The position numbers and the translations under genes are program-made. A stretch of 64,000 nt of DNA. Source: Sabellastarte sp. h YS-2021 (Eukaryota > Annelida > Polychaeta > Sabellida > Sabellidae). Below, piece after piece: positions 21,013 through 32,876 of this stretch (position 1 is its first letter; each line of letters starts with the position of its first letter). The notes below the pieces were generated by a model. The model did no database searches. It was not told the origin of the DNA and saw nothing but the letters and a program-made list of their open reading frames with translations. The stretch covers positions 44,990,241 to 45,054,240 of the forward strand of contig OZ024939.1 of NCBI GenBank assembly GCA_964017235.1. The letters run 5' to 3'.

Positions 21013-24000
21013 CTGAAACAGGCCAGACATGGATGACTTTCCCCAAAAAATATTCTTATGGAATAACAGTACATCCAACTGACCTCAGAATATATATTTA
21101 AAACTTGATTGGGTGGAATAGAAAAATGAAGACAGCACATCAATTTTCAAGGATACTCTTTATATTATTATTAAGTGTGATGAATTTAAATTTTAAACGA
21201 AATCATGAATACCTGTTTTTATATAAAACCTATTTTGAATATACTTTCTTATTTTAAGCAGAACTGTGACAGAAATAGGGTTCCTCTGCATTGTAAAAAT
21301 GTGGAAGAATGATTTGTTGAATGGCAGTCTTTTTACAAACAGAATCTGGAATAACTACATATGTATCAAATTTAAATTTGGGACAGCATTGAATATCCTT
21401 GAAAACATAAAAGTTCAATAGATGATGTAAAAGTTGTTACTTGATTTACCAGTATGTTATCTCTCACCAGCTGCCAAAGGCAGTGGTCAGGAGATTATAA
21501 AATGCCTTCCATATGTGCGTCCATGCGTCTGTTCATCACGTTTTTACATCAACCTTAATATCTCATACATTTATAGAGATATCTTCACCAAATTTGCAGG
21601 GAATGTTTATGGCTATGAAGAATTTTGGCCTCATTTTGAAAAACAAAATGGCCGCCATAGCCAATTATTTCAAAATCATTAAGATGCTCTAAAACTTGAA
21701 ATATTGCAGCTATATTCATCAAATTTGCACAAAAGATATATGGCTACAAAAGTTAGCCTGATAGTGATTTGGCCTAGTTTCGAAAGTAAAATGGCTGTCA
21801 TATCATATGTTTAATGTCAAATGAGCTTATCCTATTAAAAAAAGGCCTTATATCTCCCTTATCATTGCTACTAGGGATTTCAAATGTGAAAATAACTTAT
21901 AGGAAGTCATGGCTTGAGACTTTTTTCCAATTGCTGACTTTTACCTTTGACCCCTTTTTCAATGTCAAGTGGGGTTGTCTTACTACAAAGGCCTTATATC
22001 TCCTTTAGTTCTCTATGATTACTGATCCCAAGGCGGGAGATAACCACTAAGGCAGTAGTCTTGTTTTATTGTAAGACTTACCTGTGAAGCCTTTATTCAT
22101 GTAGACATTTCCTGTCTTTTCCTTTTTTCCTTTCTCCAGTGTGGCTATTTTCTCTGGTAGAACTAGTGAAAAATTTCATCAGAGGTTTTATTTGGACAGA
22201 TGCTGGTACCTTATATTGCTGAGGTCGCTATGACAACATGGGATTCAACCTTAGACATTAAATTAAGAAAGTTGGTCTTTTTACAACTTCTTCACGTATT
22301 TTGACCAAAGGTTATCTAACAGTGGAAAATTTAAGACTTGGTTTTGAGTTATAACTTAGATCAGCCAAATAGATCATGGGATTAAAATATGTGATTATGA
22401 GTGAAATGGCTTATATTCATGCAAATGGTTGTATATTTTTGCATATTCTTTTTGTTTATATGTCACTAAAATATGACGGTGCTTCTACAGCTTTTTATTA
22501 TGTTAAAGTTAATGAATAAAGAATAAAAAATGTGTGAAGTTTTTGTATCTAATTACTGATTTAGTGAAGTTCTCAGAGAAGCAACTGTTTATTAGATATT
22601 AGTGTGCACTATTTTCACTCAACACCAATATGGTCTACTTTAAACTAGAGATTTTCAAAGTTTTTTATCTGATATATTTAGACAGTGTGTAGGTTTTGTT
22701 ATTTTTGAGTATTTTACTTGATTTTCTGGGTATATCATAGGTTGAGTTCATGGATCATAACACAAAACATTTCACTGGACAAAAATACAAGATACTGTAT
22801 TCGATGTAATTAGCACGCATGCTCCATTAAGCACACAACCCCTTAATTTATGCCTATAAATCCTTGCAGTCTGATCTTCTACTTTAGACATTACCTCAGC
22901 CTGATGTTAAATATACTGGCATGTACCTTTCTGATTATAGATTTTCAAGTTTAATATAGAAATGTATTTTAATATCCTGTTTTAAATAGGCTTTTGATAA
23001 AAGTCCTCATAAACATATAAGTTTAAATTGGAAGGGCTAAGGTAGGACATGAACTATTTCTGCACTTAATCTGCACTTCTACACTTTAGATACACAACTT
23101 CATGCATGAAGAACTCAGAAGACAAAATCATCAAAAGAAAATTAAATAGAGCAGAGAGTTTGAACCGTAGCCTTGTTCAGTCTGGAAACTCAAACTGTCA
23201 AATATAACTACCCCACTGTAAGAGTTTATTTCTGAAACCATACAGAGTTTTAAGGGGTATTACAACAATTGTACCTACTGATATTGAATATTCACAAAAC
23301 CTTCTGCGACATAAATATAAGCTAATGCTAAATTAAGTAAGCTCAGAATGTGAATATTGAATATTTAAGCCTCTGCAAGGTTACTAATGTAACGCAGAAT
23401 AAAAAAAAAACACTTCTATGCCCTCATTACCATGTACTGGATGTAGTATTTTCCAGATGTTCTGCTGTTGTCCCCTCTTATTACAAATTTTATAAACAGT
23501 GGCTGCTTTCACAAAGCTTCCTTTGGAAATTACCTCTTTTAGTAAAGGAAGGTCAATTTTTTTCCCTTTGATAGGCCACTTAAATTTTAGTTTCACAAAG
23601 CCTCTTTTAACTCTTCTTACCAAAGGTCTTCCTTAATTAAGGAGGGAGGTTGCTGTCTCCTTTAGTTGAGAGCAACAGCACATTTGTCTTTACATTCCAT
23701 GGTACAGCCAATCAGAATTCTTACATCATAAACTCAAAGAAAATATGTCAATAACAGAATATTATCTGTCTATAAAATCTATTTAAAATCTATTTAAATA
23801 ACAATGTGAATATCTTGCTAGGAAAATAAAATATTATAAAATTATTAAAAGTTGTCAAAACAGTGTGGATATATTTTAATGTTTCTATATCCAGAATAGT
23901 AAATTATGTATCTAAAACACAGTTGTAAGAATAATATGGATATTGTTCAAATATTTTGGTGTGCAGAAAAAAAGGATAAGACCATATGGCTCTGAAATAC

Positions 24001-27000
24001 ATAATAATAGTGTAATATGTGCTGTTTTATAAAATAATGTACTGAGAATGGATAATACATCACCCACGTGTGTAATAAGAAGACAAAATATTATGGCAGT
24101 ACTAATGCTTTCAATAGTTTATAACAGTTAAAATCTCTATTATCTGAACAGGTTGGAAGAGAGATTTTTTCCAAATAATAGAAGATGCATAATATAAAGG
24201 AGGAATATTAATCTACAGCAGTAGGGAATTACAAATGGTTCATCAAATTGAATATTCATATAAAAGAAGGTCTGAAAACAGGTTTTACTGTACAAAGGTT
24301 ACTTCAGTCGCATTATCCTTATATTTAAGGTAGGTCTTTGACTTCATTAAAATTCAAGGAAGTTCCCTTAATATTTTGAGATCTCCTTGGAGTTCGGAGG
24401 CTTTGAGTTTTTTTAAAGGAGTGAGAAATTCAAGGAAATCCCTAAATTGAAGGAGACCTTTATCTTAAGGAGGCTTCGTGAAACCAGCCCATGTTTGCTA
24501 CAGACAGCAATAAAATGTGTATTTAGCAAAACTAGTATTTGCAGGTGAATGTTTGCAGTTTCATGTGATGTTTTTAAATGAAATCCTATTCTATGGCAAT
24601 TCTATGCTTGGGATTTACAGGCTTTCTATTATGTATGATAAATTTCAACTAATGGAAATGAATTTTGTGTGTAAGCTTTCTATAATCAGAGTAATGAACA
24701 GAAGGTTGCTAAAACTGATTTCTGTATGTGCATAATGCCTATCCAAAATTTATAACATTACTAATTATATGATTCAAGAATTCATATTCAGTGCAGTGAC
24801 AAAGAAAAATCATTTTCTCAGACAAATTAAGGTTGAACTTATGATATGCTTCTGTGTGTGTGAATTTATTTATTTGGGTTTTAACGTCGCTTTCAATACT
24901 GAATAGCTCATATCACGATGTTTAACTTTATGGGCAGAAGAAACCAGTACATACAGTAGGTCAAGGTACTATAAACTGCCGTCCATTGGTAAGCAACTAG
25001 CAACTTTCCCTCATAAGGTCTGGGGTTTGACTCACTGACCTCTGAGGTGGGAAGCGAGTGTGTTACCACTGGGCCCCATGGCCACTTTGTGTGTGTGAAA
25101 TGCCTGTATTACACAGGATATCAGTGTTCTGTAGTAGGGAGATGGCCTAGACCAGAGGTTGTGAGGTTTTCTCTATGCATCCAGTCTGACAAGTTTGTAC
25201 TGACAGAGATGTCTTTACACAGGCCTGTGCGGTTGTACGGAAGATAATTTAAATCACATTTACACGCATAATTTGTTTTTCTGAGTGCATTGTGCGCTAA
25301 TTACATCGAATACGGTAGACGGCCGACAATAGTCCATCACATTTAATGCTTGTTACATTTCAAATACTCAACACGTGAGACAACAACGTACCATTTATCT
25401 GTCTGAGTATGAGGAACAACATGACTCCTCCCCCAGCAATAACAATAACCACTGCAGCCACAAATAGTCCAATAGCAACTGCTTCACCTGAAATAACATG
25501 TAGTCAAAATATTACCAAAATATAACTTTTCTAACTTGAAACATATATTGTGGTTTCTGTTACTTTAGGTCAGTAGAAATGCAGTAAGTATAAACAGTCA
25601 CACAGAACCAGAAGAGATGTTGATCACCTTTTGTGATATTTAAAAAGAATAGTTATTAGGGAATTTACTTAGATCCAGATTAGATTAGATGTTAGGTCTC
25701 AATTTTATGCCCCCCCCCCCCCCCCCCAAAAAAAAAAAAATGTAATATGTAATAATTTTTTCCCAAAATACAGTTTGACACGGTTCTATTAAATGTTCAA
25801 TGTAATTAGGTGATGTAAGTATTTTGTATTTACCAGAAGTATTAGTTGTCACACTTTGTTGGGGTGATGTGGTTGATGAGGTGGTCTCATCATTGACAGA
25901 ATTACCCCTGACTTTGATGTTATCTTCTGCAAAATAGATGTTTCTTAATTTAAAACCTAATTTGTGACAAACTTTGGTGTGAAAAGTAAAAAGTAAAGAA
26001 AGTAAAAAGATTTTTGGTGTGTGGTTCAGTGAAAGAGTATGGATTAGAAACAAGTTAATCAAATACAATAATCACATGACAGGGGTGTGGATAAAAACTC
26101 TTTTCCTGAAAACTGATATTCAAAGTTTAACCTTCAAATGTTGGTATACCTTATGCTAGGAGGCAATTTTCTTTTAGCAGTTTAAAGCTTATCAAGGTAT
26201 ATGTGGCCCCATATTTTATATTACCTATAATCTTGAAAATTTTAAAGAGTCTCATACCTATGCAAGTAGGCACTTCTCCAGACCATGTATTGTCTTCATA
26301 AACATAGCACAGTCGAATTTCTTCTCCCAGAAGTCTATACCCATCCTGGCAAGAGTATTGAGCCGTCTGTCCATAACCTGAATATGTCACCCTTACATTC
26401 CCATTTTCTGGTTCTTCCAGACTAAGACAGTTGTCAGCTGAAAATTATGCAAAAGTGCAGAAAGGGAACTGCGTTCATACTGTACCATACTTGTGTCGAT
26501 TCCAATTTGTTGATTTAAATAAAATGCATGGCTTCATAGAATAGAGATCAGTTGATCAGATGATAAGTTGTTAAGGTTGAGTTTTTGCACAAATTTCAAA
26601 ACCTAGGATTATATATAGACAAACACTCAGTGACTCTGATACTCTTTCATCAGCTGGATTTTAATTCCAAACCACATAGACAAGATGTATTCCCACTCAG
26701 CCACTTAGGATTCTATATAATAAGCAGTTAATGGCATGCATGATTCTGTGAATGCTTTATTCCTTCTCTCTGAATGATTTGAAACTGGGGGGAAATTGTG
26801 GACGCCTCTCCTCACATGCTGAAGGTACATGGAGATTTAACAAGGATTGTGCAAAAGAGAAATAAAAGGAATGAAAATATTAATGAAACAAAGCATACCT
26901 TTTGCACACACAAAGTAGTGCTCACTGTCGCAAGCAGCGTCATACCATTTCTGATCAACATTGTAGATTGCACATCTGGCATTATCATTGGGCTGTTGTT

Positions 27001-29210
27001 CTTCCCAGTTCTGGTAAACCATTGGAGAACCATCAGTCCAGCTCCACTCACTGCGGCATGTGTCACACAACTTACAATTACTCTCTGTGTCTACCCCCAA
27101 GTGACACAGTCTGCATGAGTTACAGTATTCTGGATCCTTACCAGAAAATTGCAGACCTATCCAGTATTCTCCACTACAACACATGCAACATACATCACTT
27201 GTTCTGTGCAAAACTGTGTGCCTCAAATTAGTAATGTAGTTACAATTGGTAGTTTTAATGGGTATATAAGTGGAGTCAGTGGAGGGTAGTATTTGCTTGT
27301 GTTTTGCAGGAACAATTATCAAGTTAGCTAGTGTTGCATGAGCTCGTATTTTTATGCATTTATGTAACTAGACTAGATTTTTTACATATTTCAGAAGGGT
27401 AACATTTAGAAATTAAATTCAGTTATTATCTGGAATATATATCAGGAACTGCATTTACTAGTTGTGGTCAGTTCAAACAGAATGGAGGAATTGTCTGTAG
27501 TGTATACAGGAAACCTCTATTATCAGATCATAATATAATGGAAAGATATTGTTCAGATACAGGAAGATTCATAAATCTGAAGAGAAATTTTATCATAAAA
27601 CAAATATTATCTTCATATTTGGCAGAATAAAAGTTAGTTCAATAAAGTAGAATTTTTTGGATAACAGAAGGTCAGGTAATAAAGGTTTTTCCCATATTTA
27701 ATATGTTATTGATTATGGAACACTACACGAAAAGACTGTCATTGAAATTATCTTCTCAAAAACTTAAAATTGATACCTTGAATAGTAAATTTCATTTTTT
27801 AAAAAATAATTTTCATCTGAACTGAGAATGCTAGCCAGATTTCCACCAAGACTTGCACAAAACTGTTGAGCTTCAGAAAAAGTTTTCTTCTGATGTTCAC
27901 TGGAGCCATCTGCTGAGAAGTGGTAATACCGATTCCCATGGTGACTAGAGTCTTAAAATAAACATTGAGGCATGTTACACAAGTGTGTTAACATAAACAG
28001 AGATATTGTTGCTATGGGACACAATAAAAAATAAATAAACAGGAAGCATGTTAGACAATGGTTAACACTGGTAGTAAACTTTTTCAGAGCAAAAATACTT
28101 TCACTTTACTAGGAATTTTGGGGGCCACAGTGGCAGAGTGGTAACACTCTCGCCTCCCACCTCTGAGGCCGGGGTTTGGTTCCCGGCACGGCCTCAAGTG
28201 GGAAAGCTGGTAGTTGCTTGCCGTTGGTCGGCAGTTTACAGTACAGAAACCTGATGAACTGTGTGTACTAGTTTCCTCTGCCCTTCCAACTACCCTTTGT
28301 GATATGACCTGTACAGTGTTGAAAGTGACGTAAAACCTCTAAATAAATACTAGGAATTTCAGAACAGAGTGTACATTTCAGTGGAAAAGAGCCTTTAAGA
28401 ACAGGTACCAACTTCTGTGTAAGGAAATTCTACTTAAGTGACTGAAGCAAGAACTGTACCCACACTACTGCAATTGTGGACTTTATGAAAAAATGTGTTA
28501 TAGAAAATAATATTAATAGTAAAAAATGAAAGGCATAAGTGAAAAAGTTACAGCAATGTTTGAATCCATTATTTTAATCCCGTTATATCTGTTGAATAGG
28601 GTGTGAAATCCTTTACTTTTCAACAACAAAAAAGCAAAATCTATAACATACCAAATGGCTTTGTCTGAATAATCAAGGTCGATGTCTGCCAGGTTATTTG
28701 GTTTAGCTTCTTCAAGACCACTCTAAACGCATATTCTGTGCGGCTTTTCAAGCCTCTTATGATGAATGTTCTGCTCCTCACAGAAGTAGTTGCATAAGGT
28801 GTAAATGAGTCCTCCACAATCCAAATATCTGATGATGTGTTTCGGTACTGTAACTCAAATTCATAGGGATAAGGCCCTGGAGTTGTGATCTCAAATTGGT
28901 AGAAATATACTCGAACATAATTCTCACCGATGTGAGTGAAATCCAAAGAAGACCGTTCATTCAGTACGGAACCTGAAAAATAAGATAATTCTGAAATATT
29001 GTGAGGTATCATTCTGAAACAGAAAACAAATGTATATGTTAAAACTTATGTTAAAACTGAATGATACATAAAATATATATTTTACTGTCCTGTTTTTATG
29101 GTTAACAAGATTGTTTAAATTAGAAATAAACCAATAAACTAATTGAATGTCTTACCTGCAACATCAAAACAAGCCAGAAGTAAAAAGACACAAACATATA
29201 CACAACCCAT
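20930..29210 (-). CDS. C-type lectin/Sushi transmembrane receptor, nine coding exons
   Basis: Coding exons, 5' to 3' on the minus strand: 29156-29210, 28652-28972, 27777-27951, 26899-27173, 26258-26437, 25834-25926, 25392-25487, 22082-22162 and 20930-21012. Each has an AG acceptor and GT donor, and the phases join without a break, giving 452 residues. The order is signal peptide (about 1-19), FN3-like domain (20-125), C-type lectin domain (127-276), Sushi/CCP domain (279-336), Ser/Thr-rich stalk (338-367), transmembrane helix (about 371-392) and a cytoplasmic tail of about 60 residues with five tyrosines. The protein should sit in the plasma membrane with the lectin domain outside; binding of a glycan or pathogen surface is inferred from family, not shown. 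Most introns are phase 1, typical of shuffled extracellular modules. The ligand and signalling partner are unknown. Additional small exons between 25392 and 22162 cannot be excluded. Confidence 0.8.
21490..22060. repeat. Dispersed non-coding repeat in the last introns of the lectin gene
   Basis: Contains motif pairs typical of old dispersed molluscan repeats: AAAATGGCCGCCAT, two copies of AAAGGCCTTATATCTCC, and a CGGGAGATAACCACTAAGGC end. It stops about 20 bp before the exon 8 donor. Confidence 0.5.
22082..22162 (-). CDS. Lectin receptor exon 8: cytoplasmic tail
   Basis: Phase 1 to phase 1, 27 codons, reading LPEKIATLEKGKKEK and TGNVYMNKGFT. The donor is a strong CAG|GTAAGT. NVYMNKGF resembles a YxN adaptor (SH2) site, an inference. 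An alternative acceptor nine bases further in keeps the frame. Confidence 0.65.
24865..25086 (-). mobile_element. tRNA-derived SINE, copy A
   Basis: Minus-strand copy of the SINE described at 28119, with ATTTATTTATTTGGGTTTTAA as its 3' tail and the tRNA-like head at the right. It appears flanked by TGTGTGTGAA duplications. Confidence 0.8.
25392..25487 (-). CDS. Lectin receptor exon 7: transmembrane helix
   Basis: Reads AVAIGLFVAAVVIVIAGGG then VMLFLILRQIN: about 22 hydrophobic residues followed by Arg, fitting a type I membrane anchor. The helix includes a GGG run. Acceptor ATTTCAG, donor GTACGT, phase 1 to phase 1. Confidence 0.85.
25710..25741 (+). repeat. Poly-C then poly-A run
   Basis: Eighteen C followed by about thirteen A, in an intron of the lectin gene. 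On the minus strand this is a long G run. Similar homopolymers occur at 29327-29342 (G) and 41278-41298 (C). Confidence 0.95.
25834..25926 (-). CDS. Lectin receptor exon 6: Ser/Thr-rich stalk
   Basis: Thirty-one codons, phase 1 to phase 1, reading VNDETTSSTTSPQQSVTTNT. It is probably O-glycosylated, by analogy with other membrane lectin stalks. Acceptor TTTTGCAG, donor GTAAAT. Confidence 0.75.
26258..26437 (-). CDS. Lectin receptor exon 5: Sushi (CCP) domain
   Basis: One exon encodes one complement control module: CLSLEEPENGNVRV, YGQTAQYSCQDGYRLLG, and a WSGEVPTC ending. The four conserved cysteines, the NG turn and the Trp are present. Phase 1 to phase 1, acceptor TTTTCAG, donor GTATGA. Confidence 0.9.
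26899..27173 (-). CDS. Lectin receptor exon 4: C-terminal half of C-type lectin domain with Cys-rich insert
   Basis: GEYWIGLQFSGKDPEY starts the WIGL strand. A block CxxCxxC-x9-CxxCxxC follows, where normal domains have a short loop, before WSWTDGSPMVYQNW. The calcium-site loop reads QPN in place of EPN or QPD, and the later WND position reads WYD. The domain closes with CDSEHYFVCAK. Acceptor TTGTAG, donor GTATGC. Confidence 0.85.
27777..27951 (-). CDS. Lectin receptor exon 3: N-terminal half of C-type lectin domain
   Basis: Reads RYYHFSADGSSEHQKKTFSE, then AQQFCASLGGNLASILSSDE, the first helix and first conserved Cys of a C-type lectin domain. Phase 1 acceptor TTTTAAG, phase 2 donor GTATCA. 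It continues in exon 4. Confidence 0.85.
28119..28347 (+). mobile_element. tRNA-derived SINE, full-length reference copy B
   Basis: The head contains A box TGGCAGAGTGG and B box GGTTTGGTTCC spaced as in a tRNA; the body has CAAGTGGGAAAGCTGGTAGTT, and the tail is GACGTAAAACCTCTAAATAAA. A perfect 12-bp target duplication TACTAGGAATTT flanks it (28107-28118, 28348-28359). It lies in an intron of the lectin gene on the opposite strand. RNA polymerase III transcription is expected from the boxes. Confidence 0.9.
28652..28972 (-). CDS. Lectin receptor exon 2: FN3-like domain
   Basis: Whole exon, phase 1 to phase 1, 107 codons. It reads YEFELQYRNTSSDIW for the middle strands and IIRGLKSRTEYAFRVVLKK for the strand E/F signature (L-S-TEY-FRV) of fibronectin type III domains. 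Acceptor TTTCAG, donor GTATGT. No cysteines occur, as usual for FN3. Confidence 0.75.
29156..29210 (-). CDS. Lectin receptor exon 1: signal peptide
   Basis: ATG at 29208-29210 opens MGCVYVCVFLLLACFDVA, a compact hydrophobic signal sequence ending near the exon edge. The donor is GTAAGA. The exon ends in phase 1. The start is chosen because it begins the only hydrophobic leader that joins exon 2 in frame. Confidence 0.8.
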
Positions 29211-29326
29211 GTTGATTAAAACTGACACAATTGTTTTGTGAGGAGATTCAATTATAGAATACCAACTCTCTTTTGGCCTGTGTTTTGTGTGTGTTTTCTC
29301 CTCTGATAGCGATATCTTGTGGGGTT

Positions 29327-29342
29327 GGGGGGGGGGGGGGGG
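29327..29342 (+). repeat. Poly-G run upstream of the lectin gene
   Basis: Sixteen consecutive G, about 120 bp upstream of the lectin receptor start codon. Confidence 0.9.
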
Positions 29343-30928
29343 TGTTTTTGTATTTGACCAACTGACACCTATTGAATTGAGCGGGGAAAACTCCTTCAAG
29401 AATGACTGAATGCTTTGTACCAAGTATGCACACATTCAAGGGCTGAAAGTATGGCACTTTTCAAAGCACTAACATACTGTCTTCATATTGTCTGCATATA
29501 TTTCAAATAAATGTCTTTGTCTTCATATATTTAAAGGTGTACTCCCCAATTTTAAAGGTGCTATTTTTATTATTCCAGTTTACAGAGATAATCATAAAAA
29601 CCCCATAAAATCAATCCAAATGAAAAACTTCAGCTAATTAACAAAGAAACAGCACTTTAAACTTCAGCAGAGCGGCCCACCTGGTTTGTTATGATAACAA
29701 AGATAAAGGTAATATACGCTGGGGAATTCTGGAAAAGCTGATCTCATTCACACATTGAGTGAAGTCAGCCATGAATTAAAAGACTAGGGAAAAGTGTACA
29801 CCCCCCAAACTTAAATCCATATAGATGAATATGTAGTAAAAGACAGGGGAACACTTAAAGACAATCTTAAGTTTAAATTTGACACTGATGTAGGAAGATA
29901 TTACTTTATGGATTTCAATAGAAGTTAGATAACTGAATTTAATCTGTTAATAGTAATATTGTGTTATTTTTTAATAAACTAGAAGAATATCCAAGATAAA
30001 TAGGTTAACCATAACTTCCTTATTCAACACTGAAAAACTATAAAGACAAAGTCACACATCAGAAAGGAGGAAACTGGTTATAAAACAGTTGGGCCTACAG
30101 TAAATGAGGGGGAAATGTACCAAAAAATTAAAAGTAAAATTAACAGAAGCAGGTAATATATTTCTTTTTTGAAAAAATAAGGTTTGGCCATATCTTTCTG
30201 TTTCCTCTTCTTTATCCTGTGATGTGGTTTGCTACCACGAAAAGAAAATTTCTAGATATACTTGAAAATGTCCTTGAAATTTTAATACTCTTAACTATAT
30301 AAACCTCTTATCCTTATTTTGAATCTTTCAATAAAAATGATTTTTAAACATGTACATATCCTTATTCATTTACTCTATAAATTTGAACAAATAAGTTGCT
30401 ACAAAGTGGTTCTTCAAATTACATAAATGTAATTGTAAAGTTTAGACTTAAAATGTAAATAAAGTGAGATGAATTTAACATGCCAAGGAAAACCTGGGAT
30501 TGTACACAAGTAACCCAGTGGGATATCATACACACTTCATTGTCTAAGTGGTTATTTTCACACCAACCACCAATTTTATCCCTTCATCTGATTTTATTGT
30601 ACATGTTTCTTTGCACTGGATCATGGCTAGTGTTAATGGATGATAGCTAGCACTACATGTATTCCTTCTTTTCTCTCTGTATAGTAAAATTCGGCTAGCA
30701 TAGCTGCTAGGCAGTAAACCCTAGCAATAGTTGTCATATCTACCTGTATGTATTTTACTGTATAGTTCTTGGAAAAAAATGGTGAAAGAATTACTATAAT
30801 ATCTCAGAGACATTAGAAGATATGGATCAAAAACAAACTCAACCCCAGAAAGCTATCAGAGAGCACTAACCCCCTCCAGGGGGCAAATCTAAATGTTCAG
30901 GATTTGGGGTGCTCCAGGATATAATCCT
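29343..30928. other. No recognisable gene
   Basis: Upstream flank of the lectin gene. The GTGTACTCCCC / GTGTACACCCCCC pair (29548 and 29801) may mark an old repeat. No coding exon was recognised. Confidence 0.4.
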
Positions 30929-31030
30929 GGGGCCGTATTCACAAAAGGGATCAAGTTTAGTATGAACAGCTGTAAACTTGATCTGATATTTGGCTAAACT
31001 TGAGCTCGATCCCATTTGTGAATACCAACC
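30929..31030. mobile_element. Foldback MITE, about 100 bp
   Basis: The two halves are near inverted copies: GGCCGTATTCACAAAAGGGA and TCAAGTTT on the left, AACTTGAGCTCGATCCCA and TTTGTGAATACC on the right. It resembles the foldback at 60236-60385 in its terminal GGCC-TATTCA-AAA motif. Confidence 0.7.
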
Positions 31031-31170
31031 CAGATCTTTCCCAAAATTTAAACGCATTTTTATGTGACAATACCCACATAAATCTTTTCATTACTTTTAG
31101 AGTAATTAAAAACACAAACAAGTGCACCAAAACACATAACCTCCTTTTTGGTGGAGGTAGTAACTTAATA
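31031..31170 (+). repeat. Dispersed repeat ending in CTCC-GGTGGAGGTA
   Basis: Shares AGATCTTTCCCAAAA, a weak AAACACAAACAA stretch and the terminal GGTGGAGGTAG with 31800-32330 and, less clearly, 39418-39760. This is a non-coding repeat of a type common in marine invertebrates. Confidence 0.5.
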
Positions 31171-31526
31171 AGTCAGAAAAACTATGGTTTATTTACATAC
31201 AGACATCATATGTCTTGTATATGGAATCATAGGGGGTCGGCATCAGTCGCCAGTGATCAGCATATAAGAAACACAGCCTTATTCCAGCAATATAAAACAG
31301 CAAAGTAAACAACCACTGCGGTTGAAAGTCAGGGAGCGCTCTACTGTGATTGGTCCGCTTAAATTTTTTTGTGATCATGTGACAGATGGTTTCAAAACAA
31401 ACATATGTATACAAACACATGCATATGTTCTTTATCTAATTTTATTTCTTAATTAAAACAATGTATGGGTTCTTAAAATATATAGGTTTCATAAAGAATG
31501 ATATAATAGGCGTTATTCCCTAGACT

Positions 31527-31705
31527 TGAAAACTATTGCAGACCTTGAGAAAATTGCAGACCTGTAGCTCATTTCAAAGCTGAGCAATAGCTACTTTCAG
31601 GTTCTCACTTTTGAGTAAATCATGTGTAACTTGAAAACAATTGTATGTAGAGTATTTTGTTGAAATATATTATTCACCTACTTTTTATTCATCTATAACA
31701 TAGTA
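31527..31705 (+). repeat. Pearl-family satellite fragment, one monomer
   Basis: Reads GCAGACCTGTAGCTCATTTC, GAGCAATAGCTACTTTCAGG and TGTAACTTGAAAACAATTG, as in the core at 3925-5612. No ends are present. Confidence 0.8.
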
Positions 31706-32876
31706 AACAAGATGCACTCAGAGAGAGCAAAGCACTCGACTGGGTGTGACCAGCCTCACAAGTGTTATAAAGTATTGGATTATTGACCATCTATTGTTTG
31801 TATTTGAGGCTATGTAGGAAGCATATATAATTGAACCAGACATGTAAATTAACTTTCAGTGGATTTTTTCCTTTGAGGAACACATGCATACTTGAACACA
31901 CATGTCCAGGCACTGGATAAATATGCCCACCATGGTGGCATTCCCAAAAGTTTTTGAGGTTTATTGGTGCCCAGAATATTGTCTGGATCTTTCTTAAAAT
32001 GTAATCACTTCTTCTCATGGCTAGCCCCTTCCTATTAAAACTCTAACATCAAAATTTGTTCATCACCTTTGAAAGAATATCAAGTAGAAAGCCAGTCATT
32101 TAAAATACATTGAAAATATCACCTCTGAAAATTCATGATTTTTTGTGTCCCAAATATGATCCATATCTTTCCCAAAAATAAGTAACTTCTTCCTTTGGCC
32201 AGGTCCTACCCACAAAAGATGTGTTCATTAGTTCTGGAGTAATCTAAACACAAAAAAAAAACAGACAGATAGACAAATGAACAAACGAACACACAAAAAC
32301 ATAAACTCCTGGTGGAGGTAAAAGTATTGGTTTAACAGCTACTTCTTTGTGCCAATCACTTAGGGTAAAGTTAATTTGATTGACTGTCACAAAAAAGGGA
32401 AAAAAGGAAAATGAAAAAAAGAAATTAATAACGATGATTAATACAAGACCACTCTCTTGATTATCTTTATATCAATAAAATGAAACACAAAATGAAAAGA
32501 AATATGTTAACTAAAGAAACCAAGTATCACAAGCTATGTTTTTGACCTCACAATGGCAATTGCATTGTGACATCATTATGTAATGATATCATCAGAAAGC
32601 AAAATATTGATTTATGTATGTGATGAGAAGAATCAGATTTCTCTATATATGTCCAATTGAAAATAAGAAAAACTGTCTTCTGACTTTAATTTTCACTTAT
32701 ATTTCACCAAATACGGAAGAATCAGTGTGTACCCTATGAAGCATCTGCTACAATATTTGAACTTTGTTGCTTTCATAGTTTTTGTGTTATAAGAGCAAAA
32801 TGGTGCACAGACAGAATGACAGAAAGATGAAACTGACTACAATAACCCTCTCCTAGCATCAAGTGTTAATAAGCAA
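31706..32876 (+). repeat. Dispersed repeat copy and unique flank
   Basis: Bases 31800-32330 carry GGATCTTTCTTAAAATGTAA, CATATCTTTCCCAAAAATAA, a long A run, ACAGACAGATAGACAAATGA and ACTCCTGGTGGAGGTAAAAG. The rest to 32876 shows nothing recognised. Confidence 0.45.

Noticed and set aside
23384..23623. 79-codon minus-strand frame reading VRRVKRGFVKLKFKWP
   Set aside because: No domain, lies in an intron of the lectin gene, and no fitting splice sites were seen.
26798..27231. Plus-strand open frames over the lectin exon
   Set aside because: Antisense of lectin exon 4; no independent support.
29327..29342. G run as a G-quadruplex or promoter element
   Set aside because: A single homopolymer with no spaced G-tracts; similar runs occur in introns at 25710 and 41278.
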